From positions 19,923,213 to 19,987,212 of the forward strand of contig NC_065531.1 of assembly GCF_020184175.1 (NCBI RefSeq): a DNA stretch of 64,000 nt, given 5' to 3'. This document shows positions 14,101-27,490 of the stretch, one piece after another; positions within the stretch are counted from its first letter, which is position 1, and every line of letters starts with the position of its first letter. This DNA is from Aphis gossypii (taxonomy: Eukaryota > Arthropoda > Insecta > Hemiptera > Aphididae). Under the pieces are notes generated by a model, which did not search any database, had not been told where the DNA came from, and saw only the letters and a list, made by a program, of their open reading frames with translations. The translations under genes and the position numbers were made by a program.

Positions 14101-17100
14101 AATAAGCAATAAAGTTTTAACTATAACTCCGTATGTGGTATGAGTTTTTATATTAAAAATTAAAGTGCACTATGGTAATTAAGTTTATGCTATATATCGA
14201 AATATTAAATAAAAAATACTGCACTTAGAATAAGCTTATAAGATGAACGTCGGTTGCAGACACAATATTAAAATGTATTAGTACCTACCATCTATAAAGT
14301 GTGTACTGGTTAAAAATAATATATGAGTAGATAATAATCCTTAAATTTAAACTATGTTAAGTTCACGATGAGTTTTATGTTAAAAAAATTCTGCTGTACT
14401 TATAATATATGTTCGAGTTCATGACGCGAGTTTTTTTATGATTTATTTTATACATTATACCTCCTTTTTAATTCATGATTGCATCATATAAGTATTGGGT
14501 ATTAGGAATCATAATACACATGTTTCATATAGCTAGTAAAATTTATTACTCTCCAAATTATCCTAAATAAATTAAGTATAGTTTCATAATATTATATTAT
14601 GCGACAAAAATTAATTTATTTATTTTTGAATATTATCTAGGTTAACATCTAGGTTGTGATTTGTCGATCGCAATTCGAAGCAGTATTCAAATCAAATCGT
14701 CTATCTAAATGGCATCAGAAAAAAATAAAAAATTTCAATGGCTTATAAAGGCACAGACATGTAATGGAAGTACGTATACTCGTAGTATATGAATTATGAC
14801 AAAATAATGTTCGTTATAATGTTTTGGCACTGATATTATGTATAAAAGAAAACAAGAATTTAAAATTAATGCTAACATCAATTATAAACATTGAGATATA
14901 ATACATGAAAACAGTTCTACAGAAAGTGTTTTGATTATAGCAGAAGGATAATACTAAATGAGTAACATTTTATTCAAAGAACTTTTTAGACTTTCTACAA
15001 CGTTATGAATATTCTGTTTTACCATGCAATATCTGTTAAATAAGTATGCTTATACAAAAGTGTTGCTTTATTTAATATCTTTTATTACGATATGTGATAC
15101 TCACTATTGATAGAAACAAAGTCACATCGTATAATGTATATAATATGAATTAAAAATGGTAATTAAAGGCATTGTTTTGATATTTTAACATTTTATTTTA
15201 AGGTTAACAAAATCAAGTCCAACAGAGCATCGGAATATCCTGCTTTTATGTCTAAAAACAATCTCTATCCTATATAGTATATGACTATATAGATACAACA
15301 TACAAACATCAGTATTTATGGTATTAAAATGTTGACAATAAAATTGAATTTAAGAGTGAAATACAATTTGTGTGAGCTTATCTCATTATATAGGTTTAAA
15401 TTTTATACGAACTTTCTTGAATCGAAAATGCGACTTTGATTATATTAAATATTGTGATTTTTATTGTCATTTTATTGAACAATACAACTTAATGATATTC
15501 TTTATACGGTTTAGTATAGTTTTTGATTGAATCTTCGTATTCTAAACATTTTGATTAATTAGCGTATATATTTTATGTTATGATGGCCAAGGATAATTAA
15601 TTTTAAAATTGAAAACAGGTTTTTTTAAACTGATTAAGTCATATTGTTATAAAATTTAAAACGCACGACATTAAGCTGTATAGTAATAACGAATAAAAGT
15701 ATTTCAATATATCAGAAAGAAATAGTCCAAAAAAAAACTTTTTCCAAGAATAATTATTATGATGATATATTTTAGAGGTATTTAAAATCGTTAACAATGC
15801 ATTAATACCATAATGAAAAAAAGAAGTGAAGCATAATTTTATTTTCATAGATTTATACACGTAACTAACACATATAATAAAAACTTTAAGTCATGTGCTA
15901 TAGCTAGTAGGTATTCTTAATAAAAAGTTAAACTAGTAAAAATAAAAACCATACTATTAAAATTAAAGGTTGCTTGTAAAACCTAATACATTTAAATTCC
16001 TGTACTTTATATTAAAGTTCAAATTAATTGTTTTTTTTATAATGTAAATAGAAATTAATTAAATAATAGTACCTACCTATATGACAACGGTTTAAGTATA
16101 AAGTTAACATTGTTTTTGTAGAGTTTAAAAATTTTACTCAATTGATGCCCTTGGGACTTGAATACATTCCGGGTTGATTGCGGGCTAATCAAAATAAAAT
16201 GAATTCAATTTAGTTTCACTAACTATTGTTTGAGTTTTAGATCAAAGTCATGGATTCAATTTGGTATAATCCATCAGCATTTTTGATTTTAAAGTTTTGA
16301 AAAGTATAGTATCTATGAAATTGTTGAATTAATTTTGACATTTTTAGAAAAAGATATAACCATATCAAAGCCATAAAAATTCCGCAAGAAACATTTACAC
16401 TGCCCGTAAGTCGCAGAAGAAATGAATATATACGTTTTTTATTTTATAAATAAAACATATATATGTGGATTATATAAAATGTGCTGGTCAAATGTGGTTA
16501 GAGTATAAGTGCATTACAAGGGAGGAGAGAGGTGTATAGAAAATGTATTAAACTATATAATATATAAAAAAAACTGGAGACAGAATACTGTTATTGCTTT
16601 TTATTTGAAGTTCTGGATAATTTATTGTGATGTTTGAATGGTTGATATTGTTAGTTTGAAATGTTAACGGAAATAAAATACATCAAGTTTTGCTGCCGAT
16701 AATAGTATTATCTAACGGTATAATGTTCAAAAAAAATACGCTGTATCCGAATAAATGGCCATAAATTGTTTTCCCGTTTTTATTGGAACGTTTCTTTCGT
16801 GTAAACGAAACGCTTAATTAAATCTCGATATTTGGTTGTTTATATATTATATAAATAAATGTCTATGTAGTATGTTCGAAATCGGAAACACACTCCCATT
16901 GATAATAAATAATAATATTATATTCTATTTGATAATGTTCTTGATTGAATTTAATATTTAAAAATAATAACTGTTGATATTTTGTAAACGCTTTTTCTAA
17001 TACACAAATTTTCAATAAATAAATTGTATAATGTGTAACGTTATCATCTCAATTATATTTCAAGTAATGGTAATGCACCGTCAGTGACTTGAAATAATAA

Positions 17101-19331
17101 TAAAATTCTGGTAATTTTTTTCGGATACTAATTTAAGTTCAACAAATAAATTTAAATAAATATCACCATACGCCCGAAAATTTGAATGATTTTTATTGTC
17201 ATCATAGGTATTTTATACTGACAATTATGTTTATAACCATGAAGCTGGTGAATAATGAGGATATTATATAGTATGATATTTTATAATATGTTTTAGAATA
17301 ATAATCAGTTTTGGAGTTAGAAAATTTGTATCCTATTCAATTTGTAAACTATAATTAGTAGTGTTTGGATTTAAAAAAAATATAATGTATGAAAAGATTT
17401 TTCTGAAGGTACCTGCTTAATGTATTATACATTATGATGTGTTTTATATTATTTATTAAGCATACGTTACTCACTGTTATAGATTTAAATGTTCGATTAT
17501 ATGATAAGAATTAGTGGTTAGCATTTTTGTGATTCACAAACCTAACCATAAATGTGGTGGTTAATATTTTATATTATATCATAGGTAATATGAAGACTGT
17601 TTGAGCTTAATATTTATTCGATGAATAAATTATAACGAATACGTGTACGACGTACGTATATATACTTTTTAGCTTGTTTGTTCGATAATTATAGTTTCCG
17701 TGTTATCGCATCATTATTGATTAGTACTATTGGACTTAACTATCTAATTAAAGCAAATTTTATTTGTCTTGTATACTCAAATACATCTAAATAAATAAAA
17801 CTTATCCGAAACAGTTTCCTTTTGTTTTGTTCAAATAAGTACTTATCAACGTCTAACTTTATTATTGTATATTAAAATTTTTTTTTACTATACAAGATAT
17901 TAAGAATACTGAGAGAATAAGTGAAGTACTTAGTAGTGACATCTAGAGTGGCAGTTAAGTTGATTAATTTATATTATTCGTTTTTATGTATGAGTCTGTC
18001 CTTTTACCAATTACGAAGAATAAAGCTGTCTATAGATGTGATAAAGAGGACGAATTTTTCTTAAGAGGTATATAAAACACCGAAATAGGAACTCGGCCAA
18101 CTGCAAAAATATAGGTTCTAATTAGATATCTTGGTAAAAAAATAAATGTTAAAGCAAGTGAACTAAGATTTTAATAACTTAATTTATAGAAATTTATAGC
18201 ACAGTGGATGTGTCAGCAAAATAAAAATAAATATTAATTTCATACTAAAAATATAAATTTACAATTATTTCAAAAGTATTAGATACATAAAATATACTGC
18301 GCATGAAGCAGGAACTTTTTTTAAACGTTTAATTATAAAACAATAAATGTACCTACTGTATAGTTACTAATTCTTCATATTATTGTATATCTATTATTCG
18401 TTGTATGTCTTATTTATGCATTGCTTCACAGTCGATTTCAATTTGTCATTAGGCATACCTTTATATTGCAGGTATCTACTGAAGAAAGTTAGAGTATTAA
18501 GATACATATTTTGTAGCAAATAATTTAGGTGCTTTGATAAACTAAGAATCGATGATAATACGAATATAAAAGTTATCATATTATATGTATAGTGTACATG
18601 GTTAAAAACAAAAAATTATAATTTTCTTAATTTAAATCACTTAAATATCATCAAAATTAAATTGATTGAAATTTTATAACATAAAAAAACATTTTAATTT
18701 ATAATTATCTATTCATAAAATATAAATATCTATGATATGAAATTTGATTACAATTTAAATATTACGGGATGAGAAATGCAGTGAAGTTTTATTAGCTTAT
18801 CTGATTTAGAAATATCATACAATTAGCGTAAAATCAAATTCTTTTATTAAAAAATACGGATTATCGTATAGCCAAAGGCAATAAACTTTTTAATGAGACT
18901 AATCGAACCGTATCAGGCGCATTAATTAAGGCAAAAACAAAAGACAAATTTATATTAAGTATTTATGGAATTATGTAAGTTATTGTTTTAACCATGTCCC
19001 GATGATATTTTTCACAGGGGATGATTATCTAGTTTTAAAACTATCAGATTTTTTGGTCATACATGAAAAATATATAAATGTTTTTATTTCTCAACACAAA
19101 AGTCTTAAAACAAAACAAAAGTGATAGTGTGTTATATTGTTAATAACAATTTGTTATAGATTAAATTTTTTTTTCATCAAAAAGAGTGTGCCGCAGGTGA
19201 CCAAGAGAAAACTACATGTGCTGAAAGCTTCAGTAACACAATTATTATAATTATTATTATATTGCTGTAGGTATACATCATTTCTTGTACCTACCTATGC
19301 GATTTCGGTATTGTGCGACTCATTTACTATT
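11191..19331. other. AT-rich non-coding stretch, probable 5' intron or intergenic
   Basis: There is no open frame with coding-like composition and no RNA gene. A modestly GC-richer zone directly beside the receptor exon (11.2-11.7 kb) could hold regulatory sequence. A segment near 19186-19235 containing GTGTGCCGCAGGTGACC resembles internal sequence I associate with hAT-type repeats and sits just before the hAT-like element at 19340. The rest holds only A/T runs. Confidence 0.5.
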
Positions 19332-19520
19332 ATTTAGTACCGTGGTTCTCAACCGGTATCACTCAAAGAACTGCGATGTTGACATCATTTTCGTTGGATT
19401 TTTTTGTTATTTTTAATGATTTTCGTTCTTAACGAATAGGTTATAATTGTGTGTCATCATTTATTTGGATTTAAGTTAGTGTAATGTCTCGAAAAAAGGT
19501 TGTGAACCATTGATTTAATA
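19332..19520. mobile_element. hAT-type miniature inverted-repeat element with 8-bp target duplication
   Basis: The left end CCGTGGTTCTCAACC (19340-19354) and the reverse complement of the right end, CAATGGTTCACAACC (19498-19512), match at 12 of 15 positions, including TGGTTC and CAACC. Flanks ATTTAGTA (19332-19339) and ATTTAATA (19513-19520) differ at one of eight bases, which fits the 8-bp target-site duplication of hAT transposons. The CAGTGGTTCTCAAC-like terminus is typical of that superfamily. The element is about 173 bp with no transposase frame, so it is a non-autonomous, somewhat decayed copy. Confidence 0.75.
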
Positions 19521-20012
19521 TATTAGTACACTTGTTAAACATTATAAATCGTACGTATTAATAGAAGTAACGGGAAAAATCGTGACATTCGTATACTATT
19601 ATTATTTTATATTATTATTACTTACGGTAGGATCTAGTGTGTCCGCGGACCACCAGCATTGCCTGTTCATACGCGCGAAATAGTAAACAGGTGTGCGGTA
19701 CGCGTATGTACGATATTGTGCCGACTATTTTTTCCTTACCGTTTGGAATCATTCCCGAACGTTTGGCAACTGGCTACGATATGCCTGCCCCCGCCGCGTG
19801 GATTTAAAACGAAATAAATCGTGCCAAAATGGTCGATTGAGGCGAGAGGAAAAAATATCGCAAAAAACATTTCCGACTACCTTTTTTTTTTTTGGGTTGT
19901 AAAACTTGACAGATTGAAAAAAATACATATATACGGTTGCAGAATGTAGCGATAGTGTGCAGACGCATACACACACAGACACACACACCCCAAAATAATA
20001 TGAATACCAATG

Positions 20013-20130
20013 TACAGGATACTCCACGATGTTGTTTTTAGAATTATATTTTAAGTATATTAACGTAATGCATACTCTGTCATCGTCCCATTTTGAATAA
20101 GTCAAACCATCTCTGGCGGGTCACCCTGTA
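20013..20130. mobile_element. Possible MITE with TACAGG...CCTGTA termini
   Basis: The left terminus TACAGGATACTCC and the reverse complement of the right terminus, TACAGGGTGACCC, agree at 9 of 13 positions. TACAGGGTG-type ends are common on insect DNA-transposon derivatives. No clear target duplication could be fixed (AATG occurs on both sides). It is 118 bp with no coding capacity. The 19.8-20.0 kb flank holds a degenerate AC-rich repeat. Confidence 0.4.
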
Positions 20131-21725
20131 TAATGTATTTTATGTTTAATATTATTATTTCGTGGTTGTTATGATAATGACACGGGGTCGTCAAAAAATC
20201 ATTCAACAGTCCTTAAAACAACATAATATAGTTTGTATTGTATGTGCAAAATACGGAGAAGTGTAATTCGGAAGACTTTACAGGAAAAAAAATATTTTTT
20301 TTAACGAATTAGTTTTGTGTACGTTTCAAAGCGACAAAACACTTAAATTATTCCTTTTTAAATTTTATATTAAAGAAATATAACCTCGACAACTTTTGCC
20401 ATTAGTCTGACAGTAATATAAATTATTATATTATTACGTTTGGTACATAATTTTTGTTTTGAAGATAATATAGTTACGATTAATAATATTATATGCAGTT
20501 GAAATTCATATATATATCGAAAAAATAAATAGATTTTTATTAAACTTAGCATATTCGTGTATGGTATGTTTTTATATTCTTAATTCATTGGATAGAAATA
20601 CAGTAATAATCTATTTGATAACTATACTGTTATTTGTGTTACTATTGTCAGTACATTTAAACAAATATCTATATAATTTTTATTATATGTATTACATGTT
20701 ATTATTATTAACTATGTTATTAAAAAGTTATTTTGTTTATCAAGCTGTTGAAATTTGAATTCAATTTAAAAAAAAGGTTTTATATTTATATTATAATTTA
20801 ACGTTGTTATAACTTATAAGTATACAATATACACACACACACATACATATATATATTATACAGAATAAATAGTCTAAAGAATATTATTTTAAATATCATA
20901 TTTACTTAAAGCATATTACTTTTTAAATAATATATACGTAATATACCTACTCTAAACAATAGTTATTTATTTATTCTACAAGTACTTCCAAATCTTGTTT
21001 AAAGAAAATTAAATTTTAAATACTATGATGAGTATGATGAAATGTTTGTAGTTTTTCATTAGTATCAGTATAAGTTTATAAAACGTAGACATATATCATC
21101 TCGTGTTAAGTTAATATATATATAATTTTATTTAACTTAAAAGTTCCTGTTTTGAGACTTTATTTTACTATACTTAGGTATTCTTATAAAGTTATAAATA
21201 TGTGATTTCAATGAAGTAGTTTGTACAATTGTCTGCATTAGCTTAAAAAAATAATTAATTACCTAAGATACCTAATTGAATTAAATAAATATAAAATAAT
21301 GTTAATAATACATAAACTTGACTATTAAAACAATAGTTATTTACCGGTAGATACTATTATCACAAAATACAAATAGCATTGATGATAAATAATTATTTAC
21401 TAAAGAGTACTTATTATGTTTTTCTCATTTTAGATGCATTAGTGTAGAGTTAAATTAAAATAATATGTATTTTCTTTATTGTGTTACATAATAGTTTATG
21501 ACTTTATGAGTACGTACATTGATTAAATATATTGTATACTTATTATTTTTATTTATGTACCTACAATCTACATAATAATAAAAAATTAAAAAAAATCCTC
21601 TTTTCTGTTGAGACTGTATACATTAGTTATCTGAAGCAAATATTTTGGAAAAATTCTTGTGATATACATATATCATTCAATACAACATAATTGGACACAA
21701 CTTTCAAGTTAAAGTCATTTAAATA

Positions 21726-21750
21726 TGTGTGTGTGTGTGTGTGTGTGTGT
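21726..21750. repeat. (TG)12 microsatellite
   Basis: Uninterrupted TG dinucleotide run in AT-rich non-coding sequence. Confidence 0.95.
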
Positions 21751-24209
21751 AAAAGGACGTCTATGAAATAAATTGTATAGCTATATAGATTGTTGTTGAA
21801 AAGTGGTAATATTTATATAGTGAAAAATAGCTTCTTATTTTAATACACATAATTTCTGCTTGGAATGTAATACAATATATAATAATGATGGTAAAATCGT
21901 GTTTGTGTCCATCATATAATAACAAAATATTTTGTTTTCATAGAAGACAATAAAAGTGTACCAAACAGTTAGATTTTGATATGGAATAAACTACTGCTAG
22001 TTTAAGATTTTGTATAGATAATTTATTTTATACATTTACATCGACATTAGAGCAGTCCATATAGCTTAAAATGCGCAATACATCATTTTTAATGAGAATT
22101 AATCGGTTTAAATGTAAATAATAAATAAAAAAATTATCCGATGAAAAATATAACACAATTATAAGGCTATAGTAGAGAAGAAAAGTGTTTTCAGAAAAAT
22201 AATGTGTTTTACAGAGTTGAACACTAAATTTCTAAAGTAACTATTTTTTAACACAAAACATCATCATTTAAATATCCAAAAAGAATTTAGAACTTTTGGT
22301 AGTTATCATATGGCAGTGATACATATTTATACCAGACATTTGTGATTATTTGGAAGATTTAAAGTACAAGTTATAATTTACTTATCTGATTTATGGAGGA
22401 GTCGGAGCGGAGATGAATTTAAAACAAAATTTTTAGTAACCTTTGTATAAAAAAAACAACATGAAACTAAAATGTATTATTTCATTGATATTATATATTT
22501 ATTATAGATTTTAAATAGTTATGTTATATTATTGTACGATATATAAAATAATATATTAGTTTTGAGTGGTTTGTACTTGTCATAATTTTTAATTTCTCAG
22601 TATTCTTAGTACCCTTATTTATAAACACACTGAACATGACCAAAAACTTTGCTGTTTAGCAAAGATTTTGGTACCAAAGTAATGTTCCGGTCCAACTACC
22701 ACGACTCGCCGGCAGCCACATCAAAAACTTTTCCGACCATCTTAAAAGTTATTGTTAAAACTGAGGATAAAATCAAGGTACCCGTAACTATTTCACTTCG
22801 TATATATACATTTATTTTATGTTCTACATTACAGAACTAATTTTAGTCTCTACAATAATTAATTCAATTTTTATACCTAGAAAATTCATTCAAAATATTT
22901 AATTCGGAGACATTTATCTTTATAGTGTATAGTGATGTTAAGTAGGTAACATATTATTAGATATTATTTGTAATTTGCAGGTTTTTAAAATAATGTGACT
23001 AAGCATTTACGGTTTTATATGATCCGAGTTATTCATTATTATTATTATAATGATTGAAAATGTAAAATAAACCTTACAAATATTATCATTTTGAGTTTTA
23101 ATTAGATGTCTATTGTTTAACTTATTATCATGTTGTTTTAATATTTTTAAATTAAATATTAGTTTTGGCATTCTATTTTAGCATATAGGTATTTTTTTTA
23201 AATAATATAAAACAAGCAATACAATCATAATTTTATATAATAAGCATTTAAATCATAAAAGAGTCATTGAGAAACCATAAACCGGCAATTTGCTTATAGA
23301 ACTCAATTTTAACAAAACTACGTTTAATGTTTAAATGTTACAATTAACTAATATTAAACGATTCCTTCTTAACTATTACAATGTGGTACACTGTTGATGC
23401 TACAGTGTATCTATATTATAATTTGTAAATCGTAATCAATAAAAAATATAATAATATCGTAATCGTTACAATTGTGTATAAACAATAATGAAAATCAAAA
23501 ATTCCATTAAAATAGTTTTAATCTTGACAGAATCCTTAACCAGACAGTTATAAAATTAAATATCTACAATCGTGGTCATTTTGTTAAGTTTGGGATAGAA
23601 GGGTACTAGGAATAAGAAAGTAAAAATCTGGCTTAAAATTTTTTATCCTAGCGCCGGTGTACGATAGCAGTGTATTATGATAGAATAATCCTTCAACATC
23701 TTATCCTTAAGAGTATACCATGCGGTTACCCGTATGACCGTATCACGTAAATGCCGCACTGATCCCTTTTCACCTGTATCAGGAGGTTAAGTTTCTACCG
23801 ATTTCTCTGGTATCGCTTTGTCTGTGTACATTTTTTCCATTCTTGCCAGACAAACGGAGTCGCAGATTTTGCTGGTCTGTTATAATACCGTCAGATCCCT
23901 TCGTATCAATTGTATATGCGTTGTAGCCATTGTATATGGCTAACAGTCTATAACGCGTCTTCCGACCACGAGAGTAAAAGATTACTTATTCTCTCACTAT
24001 ATTCTTTTCTCATTCTACAGATCCATCTCACTTTGCCTATTCATAAATGCATATGGGGTCTTTAAAATACTCTATGGTGAAGTATATATATATACATAAG
24101 CACGGTCGGTAATAAAATGGGATTTTCCTATCCCCGACATCTACTACCACTTTCCGTCTTGCCGGCGACCGTTTTGAAGTCACCGTTTCTGCGGCTGCAG
24201 CTCTCTTAC

Positions 24210-24248
24210 CGGAAAGACCTGGGTTGACGTCACGGCGTCCGCCGCCAT
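24210..24248 (-). other. Candidate minus-strand 5' coding exon ending at a consensus donor
   Basis: On the minus strand an ATG with G at +4 (24248-24246) opens MAADAVTSTQVFP and meets TTTCCG|GTAAGAG, a good 5' splice site (GT at 24209-24208), in phase 0. A second donor-like GGTCG|GTAAGTTTT lies upstream near 24330. The surrounding GC-rich island would suit a 5' exon. Spliced directly to the receptor acceptor at 11190, this frame would stop after 23 codons and would not be in frame with the receptor. It would then be an upstream ORF, or else belong to another gene. No homologue is recognised. Confidence 0.25.
24225..24232. promoter_or_regulatory. Full palindromic CRE-type site TGACGTCA
   Basis: A perfect TGACGTCA, the CREB/ATF consensus octamer, lies inside a GC-richer island (about 23.65-24.56 kb) in otherwise AT-rich DNA. 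It also lies within the candidate minus-strand exon at 24210-24248, so it could be coincidental with that sequence. Binding is inferred from the consensus only. Confidence 0.35.
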
Positions 24249-24358
24249 GACTCGGTCACGGTTAAAAGAGATTATTTCTTCCTCCCTCTTCTACCCCGCA
24301 TTCCCGCTTCAGCAGCACAATAAAACTTACCGACCGGAGACATTATGTATACGATTAC

Positions 24359-24382
24359 GTGTATATATATATATATATACAC
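24359..24382. repeat. (TA)n palindrome flanked by GTG/CAC
   Basis: GTG followed by a TA run and then CAC makes a 24-bp self-complementary sequence inside the GC-richer island at 24 kb. It is most simply a microsatellite. Confidence 0.8.
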
Positions 24383-27300
24383 AATGTTTCGAAAACGTAG
24401 TGAGAATGAGAGAGAGGGGAGTCGTGGGGTTGGGTCAACTGCGTGGGACGAGGATAAATAGGGGCAATCGGACTTTCGATGTCGGGTCACGTTTCCCTAC
24501 CCACACCGCGTGCTCGGTTAAATCCACAATTTACAGTCTCGAGTGAACGTAAAGCAGTGAAAAAATTACAACTATAGCTATGGTGACCGAGTGTAGGCTA
24601 ATTAAGAGATCGTTTGACCGTTTTAAAGCATAGGGTTAAAATTCAGCCTTTTGTGATAGAATAATGGTAAGCGTATATCGTATAATAATATCGAACACAC
24701 CGATCAGATTTTTAAGACCCCCGATATTTACGAAATACATTATATATTGTAACGTTCAAATGCGTTTCTTGTAAGAATAACTTATCAATTGTTTTTTCAT
24801 TGATTATTACCGGATTAATTTTATTTTTAGTAATTAAAATTAATTATTTTTAAATAAAAATAAAATACACTAAAAAAATATTATACTCCACTTTTGTTTG
24901 TATATGTCGTGCACATATTGTCGATGTAATACAACTATAACTATTATTTAAAAAAAATGAATATTAAATAATATTTAAAATATAATTATAATAATATTGC
25001 TGAATCATAATATTATTTTTCTTGATATGGTATTGTTAAAATTGACACAATCAATTTCCTTACATGGTTAAATGTGATAGTAATGTTTACAAAATGTTAT
25101 TTTATGATAAATAGCTTTATGTAAAATGGATTCAAAATTCAAATGTTTCTTTTTCATTTATTGTATTTTAGAAAAATAGTTTTATTGGTCTTTTGAGTTT
25201 TGATGTATACATATAAATATTTCACTATAAACGCACGGTAAACGAAATAAGAAATTTAAATTGATGTAATTCATACGCAAGATGAAGACAAATCGTAAAC
25301 GATTCTTTAGAAATTTGAGCAAATAATATACGATGTTCAGTTTGACTGAAGAAATTGAATTTTAAGAAATATTGTTCAAAATTTATTTTGTTTCTACGGC
25401 TTTGGTTTTTGTACCTCAAAGAGTCACAGAAATATGTATTATATAAAACCTCCGTCTGTCAGTTAAATAATTTCGGTTTAGTAAGTTTTCTCATAATTTA
25501 TCTTATGAATTAGCTTTTGAAAATAACGTGAACAATTGCTCAAATATTCGGTAACTTTTGCTATAATCTGGAAAGAGTTTTGAAACATTGACATAAGCAT
25601 CCATAAGTTACATATATATGCAAAATCAGAATAATATTAATTAAATACGTTTATATAATATTATAGACTATATTATAGTATATGTATACATAATATAAAT
25701 AATTTTATTTTGGTTGTAAAATTATTTTGATTTTAAGTCGGATAGTAATATAAACATATTGAAGGTTCCTCTTTTGTAATTTTTAATATTTTTATTGATT
25801 AAAGTAAAAATGACATTATTGGATATGTATAGTAAAGTGAATTGTTGCAATTTAATGCTGCACATGAAAAAAAAAATATATTTACACTTAAAGTCTTAAC
25901 ATATAAGTCCTATGTTTATATATTACTAGTCATTAATACTTTGAGTTAATTTACTTATTATTATATATTTTTTAAGTGGATACAAGCTTGGTTATTATAA
26001 TTAAGTATGCAATATAAAATATAACGATAAAAGTTATTACTTGTCAAGGCATACATTTTTTATAAAATAATATAAAATACAATACGTTTAAATTAAAATA
26101 TTATTGTTGATATATAATTAATTAATCAAATTAAATATAATATGATATGATATAAAATGTATGTATTTAAATTTTAAAGTAGAATTTATTGTTATATTGA
26201 AAATAGTAGGTACCTATCCATTTCATTAATTCAAAGTATTTATGTTTATTTGTATTTAATAAAAATACTTAATTTATTTACAAAAGAATTACATGAAATG
26301 AAATAATCTCTCAAAATAAGTCCCAATTAAGTACCAGTTGTTCATTTTAGAATTTTTTTTTTTGTTTTGTAGCTCGAGTAAACAAAATTCTTTGAACAGA
26401 TATAAACTATCTTACTTTTATTTTTATAATATAAATTTGAGTATTAAAATACTTTTATTCATATTTATTTTTTTATTCATACTCTACGCTCTATAGTTAA
26501 AATAAGTAAAATAATATTACCAAATGAAAGAGTTCTTTTAACAAGATTAAACAGTAGTTAATAAGTAAAATTGATTATTATAATATTTTCAGAAAATATT
26601 TTATCAACTCACTAAAATACTAAAAGTAAAATAAAATACTCTAATAGATATATAAAAAAATATAAATACATCACTTGGTTATATAGGTTAGATTAGGTTG
26701 ATAGACCGTTTCCGCTAAGAATCGTTTTTCGTATACAATGATAAAATATCATTGAATTCAAATTTAACACACCTATAATAGTGACCTACCAATGAACAAT
26801 AGTGTGGTATTCACTTACCTACTTTTTTTTAATTGAGTTAAAATAATGATATTTCAGTCTTGCCAAGATAGTTTGCAACGATTGAAGCTTATAACTAATA
26901 GGTAATTATTAAAGCTTTTGTTGAATTTTGCCGTGATGAAAGTTTTGTAAGAATTACATAAAGTCCATTCATAGTAAGATTTTATATTATACACAAACTT
27001 TGATATAGGAATATACATAATAATTTATCAGTATTGCAGCAGAATATTATGTATATCATAGACATAATAATGTAAAAACAATGCAATTTTTCCGAAATTA
27101 TTGGTGCGTCACTTGTCAATTTATGTCCAATGCCTAATGTGCGTTTTACTACGAGTAATTGATTGATGATTGCTAAAAAATTAATATTAATGTTTTTTCC
27201 AAGCGTTTAAAGCGTATACAAATATAATATACTTTAAGTTCTTTAAAACGTTACGCTGATGAAATTATCTGAAATAGTAAACGACTTATTGAAATGTAAT

Positions 27301-27439
27301 GCGTATGCAAATTAAAATGGTTTTCTTTTAACATTTGGAATACATATATACATAGCATATAAAAATGATTATTTATTGTAGGGACGTGTTTCGTCATGTT
27401 AATAAGAGTTTTGAATAGCCGATTTATGTATTCTCTGTA

Positions 27440-27490
27440 TACGCTTGTATAAAAGAGATAATTTGTAAAAGGTTTAGGTATACAAGCGTA
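27440..27490. repeat. 12-bp perfect inverted repeat, 27-nt spacer
   Basis: TACGCTTGTATA (27440-27451) is mirrored exactly by TATACAAGCGTA (27479-27490). It lies within a long open minus-strand frame (27251-27631) that is not otherwise recognised. It could form a hairpin or be a relic of a small transposon end. Confidence 0.65.

Noticed and set aside
17980..18120. Short coding-like plus-strand stretch interrupted by stops
   Set aside because: A 29-codon frame followed by in-frame stops; no recognisable family and no borders.
19749..20105. 118-codon minus-strand frame with a Cys-Val repeat
   Set aside because: The repeat is a translated AC/GT microsatellite and the frame crosses a probable MITE; no domain is recognisable.
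26690..26815. Suspected dispersed aphid repeat
   Set aside because: The sequence seemed familiar and has a short AATGATA/TATCATT stem, but no terminal repeats or duplication could be shown, so it is not listed as an element.
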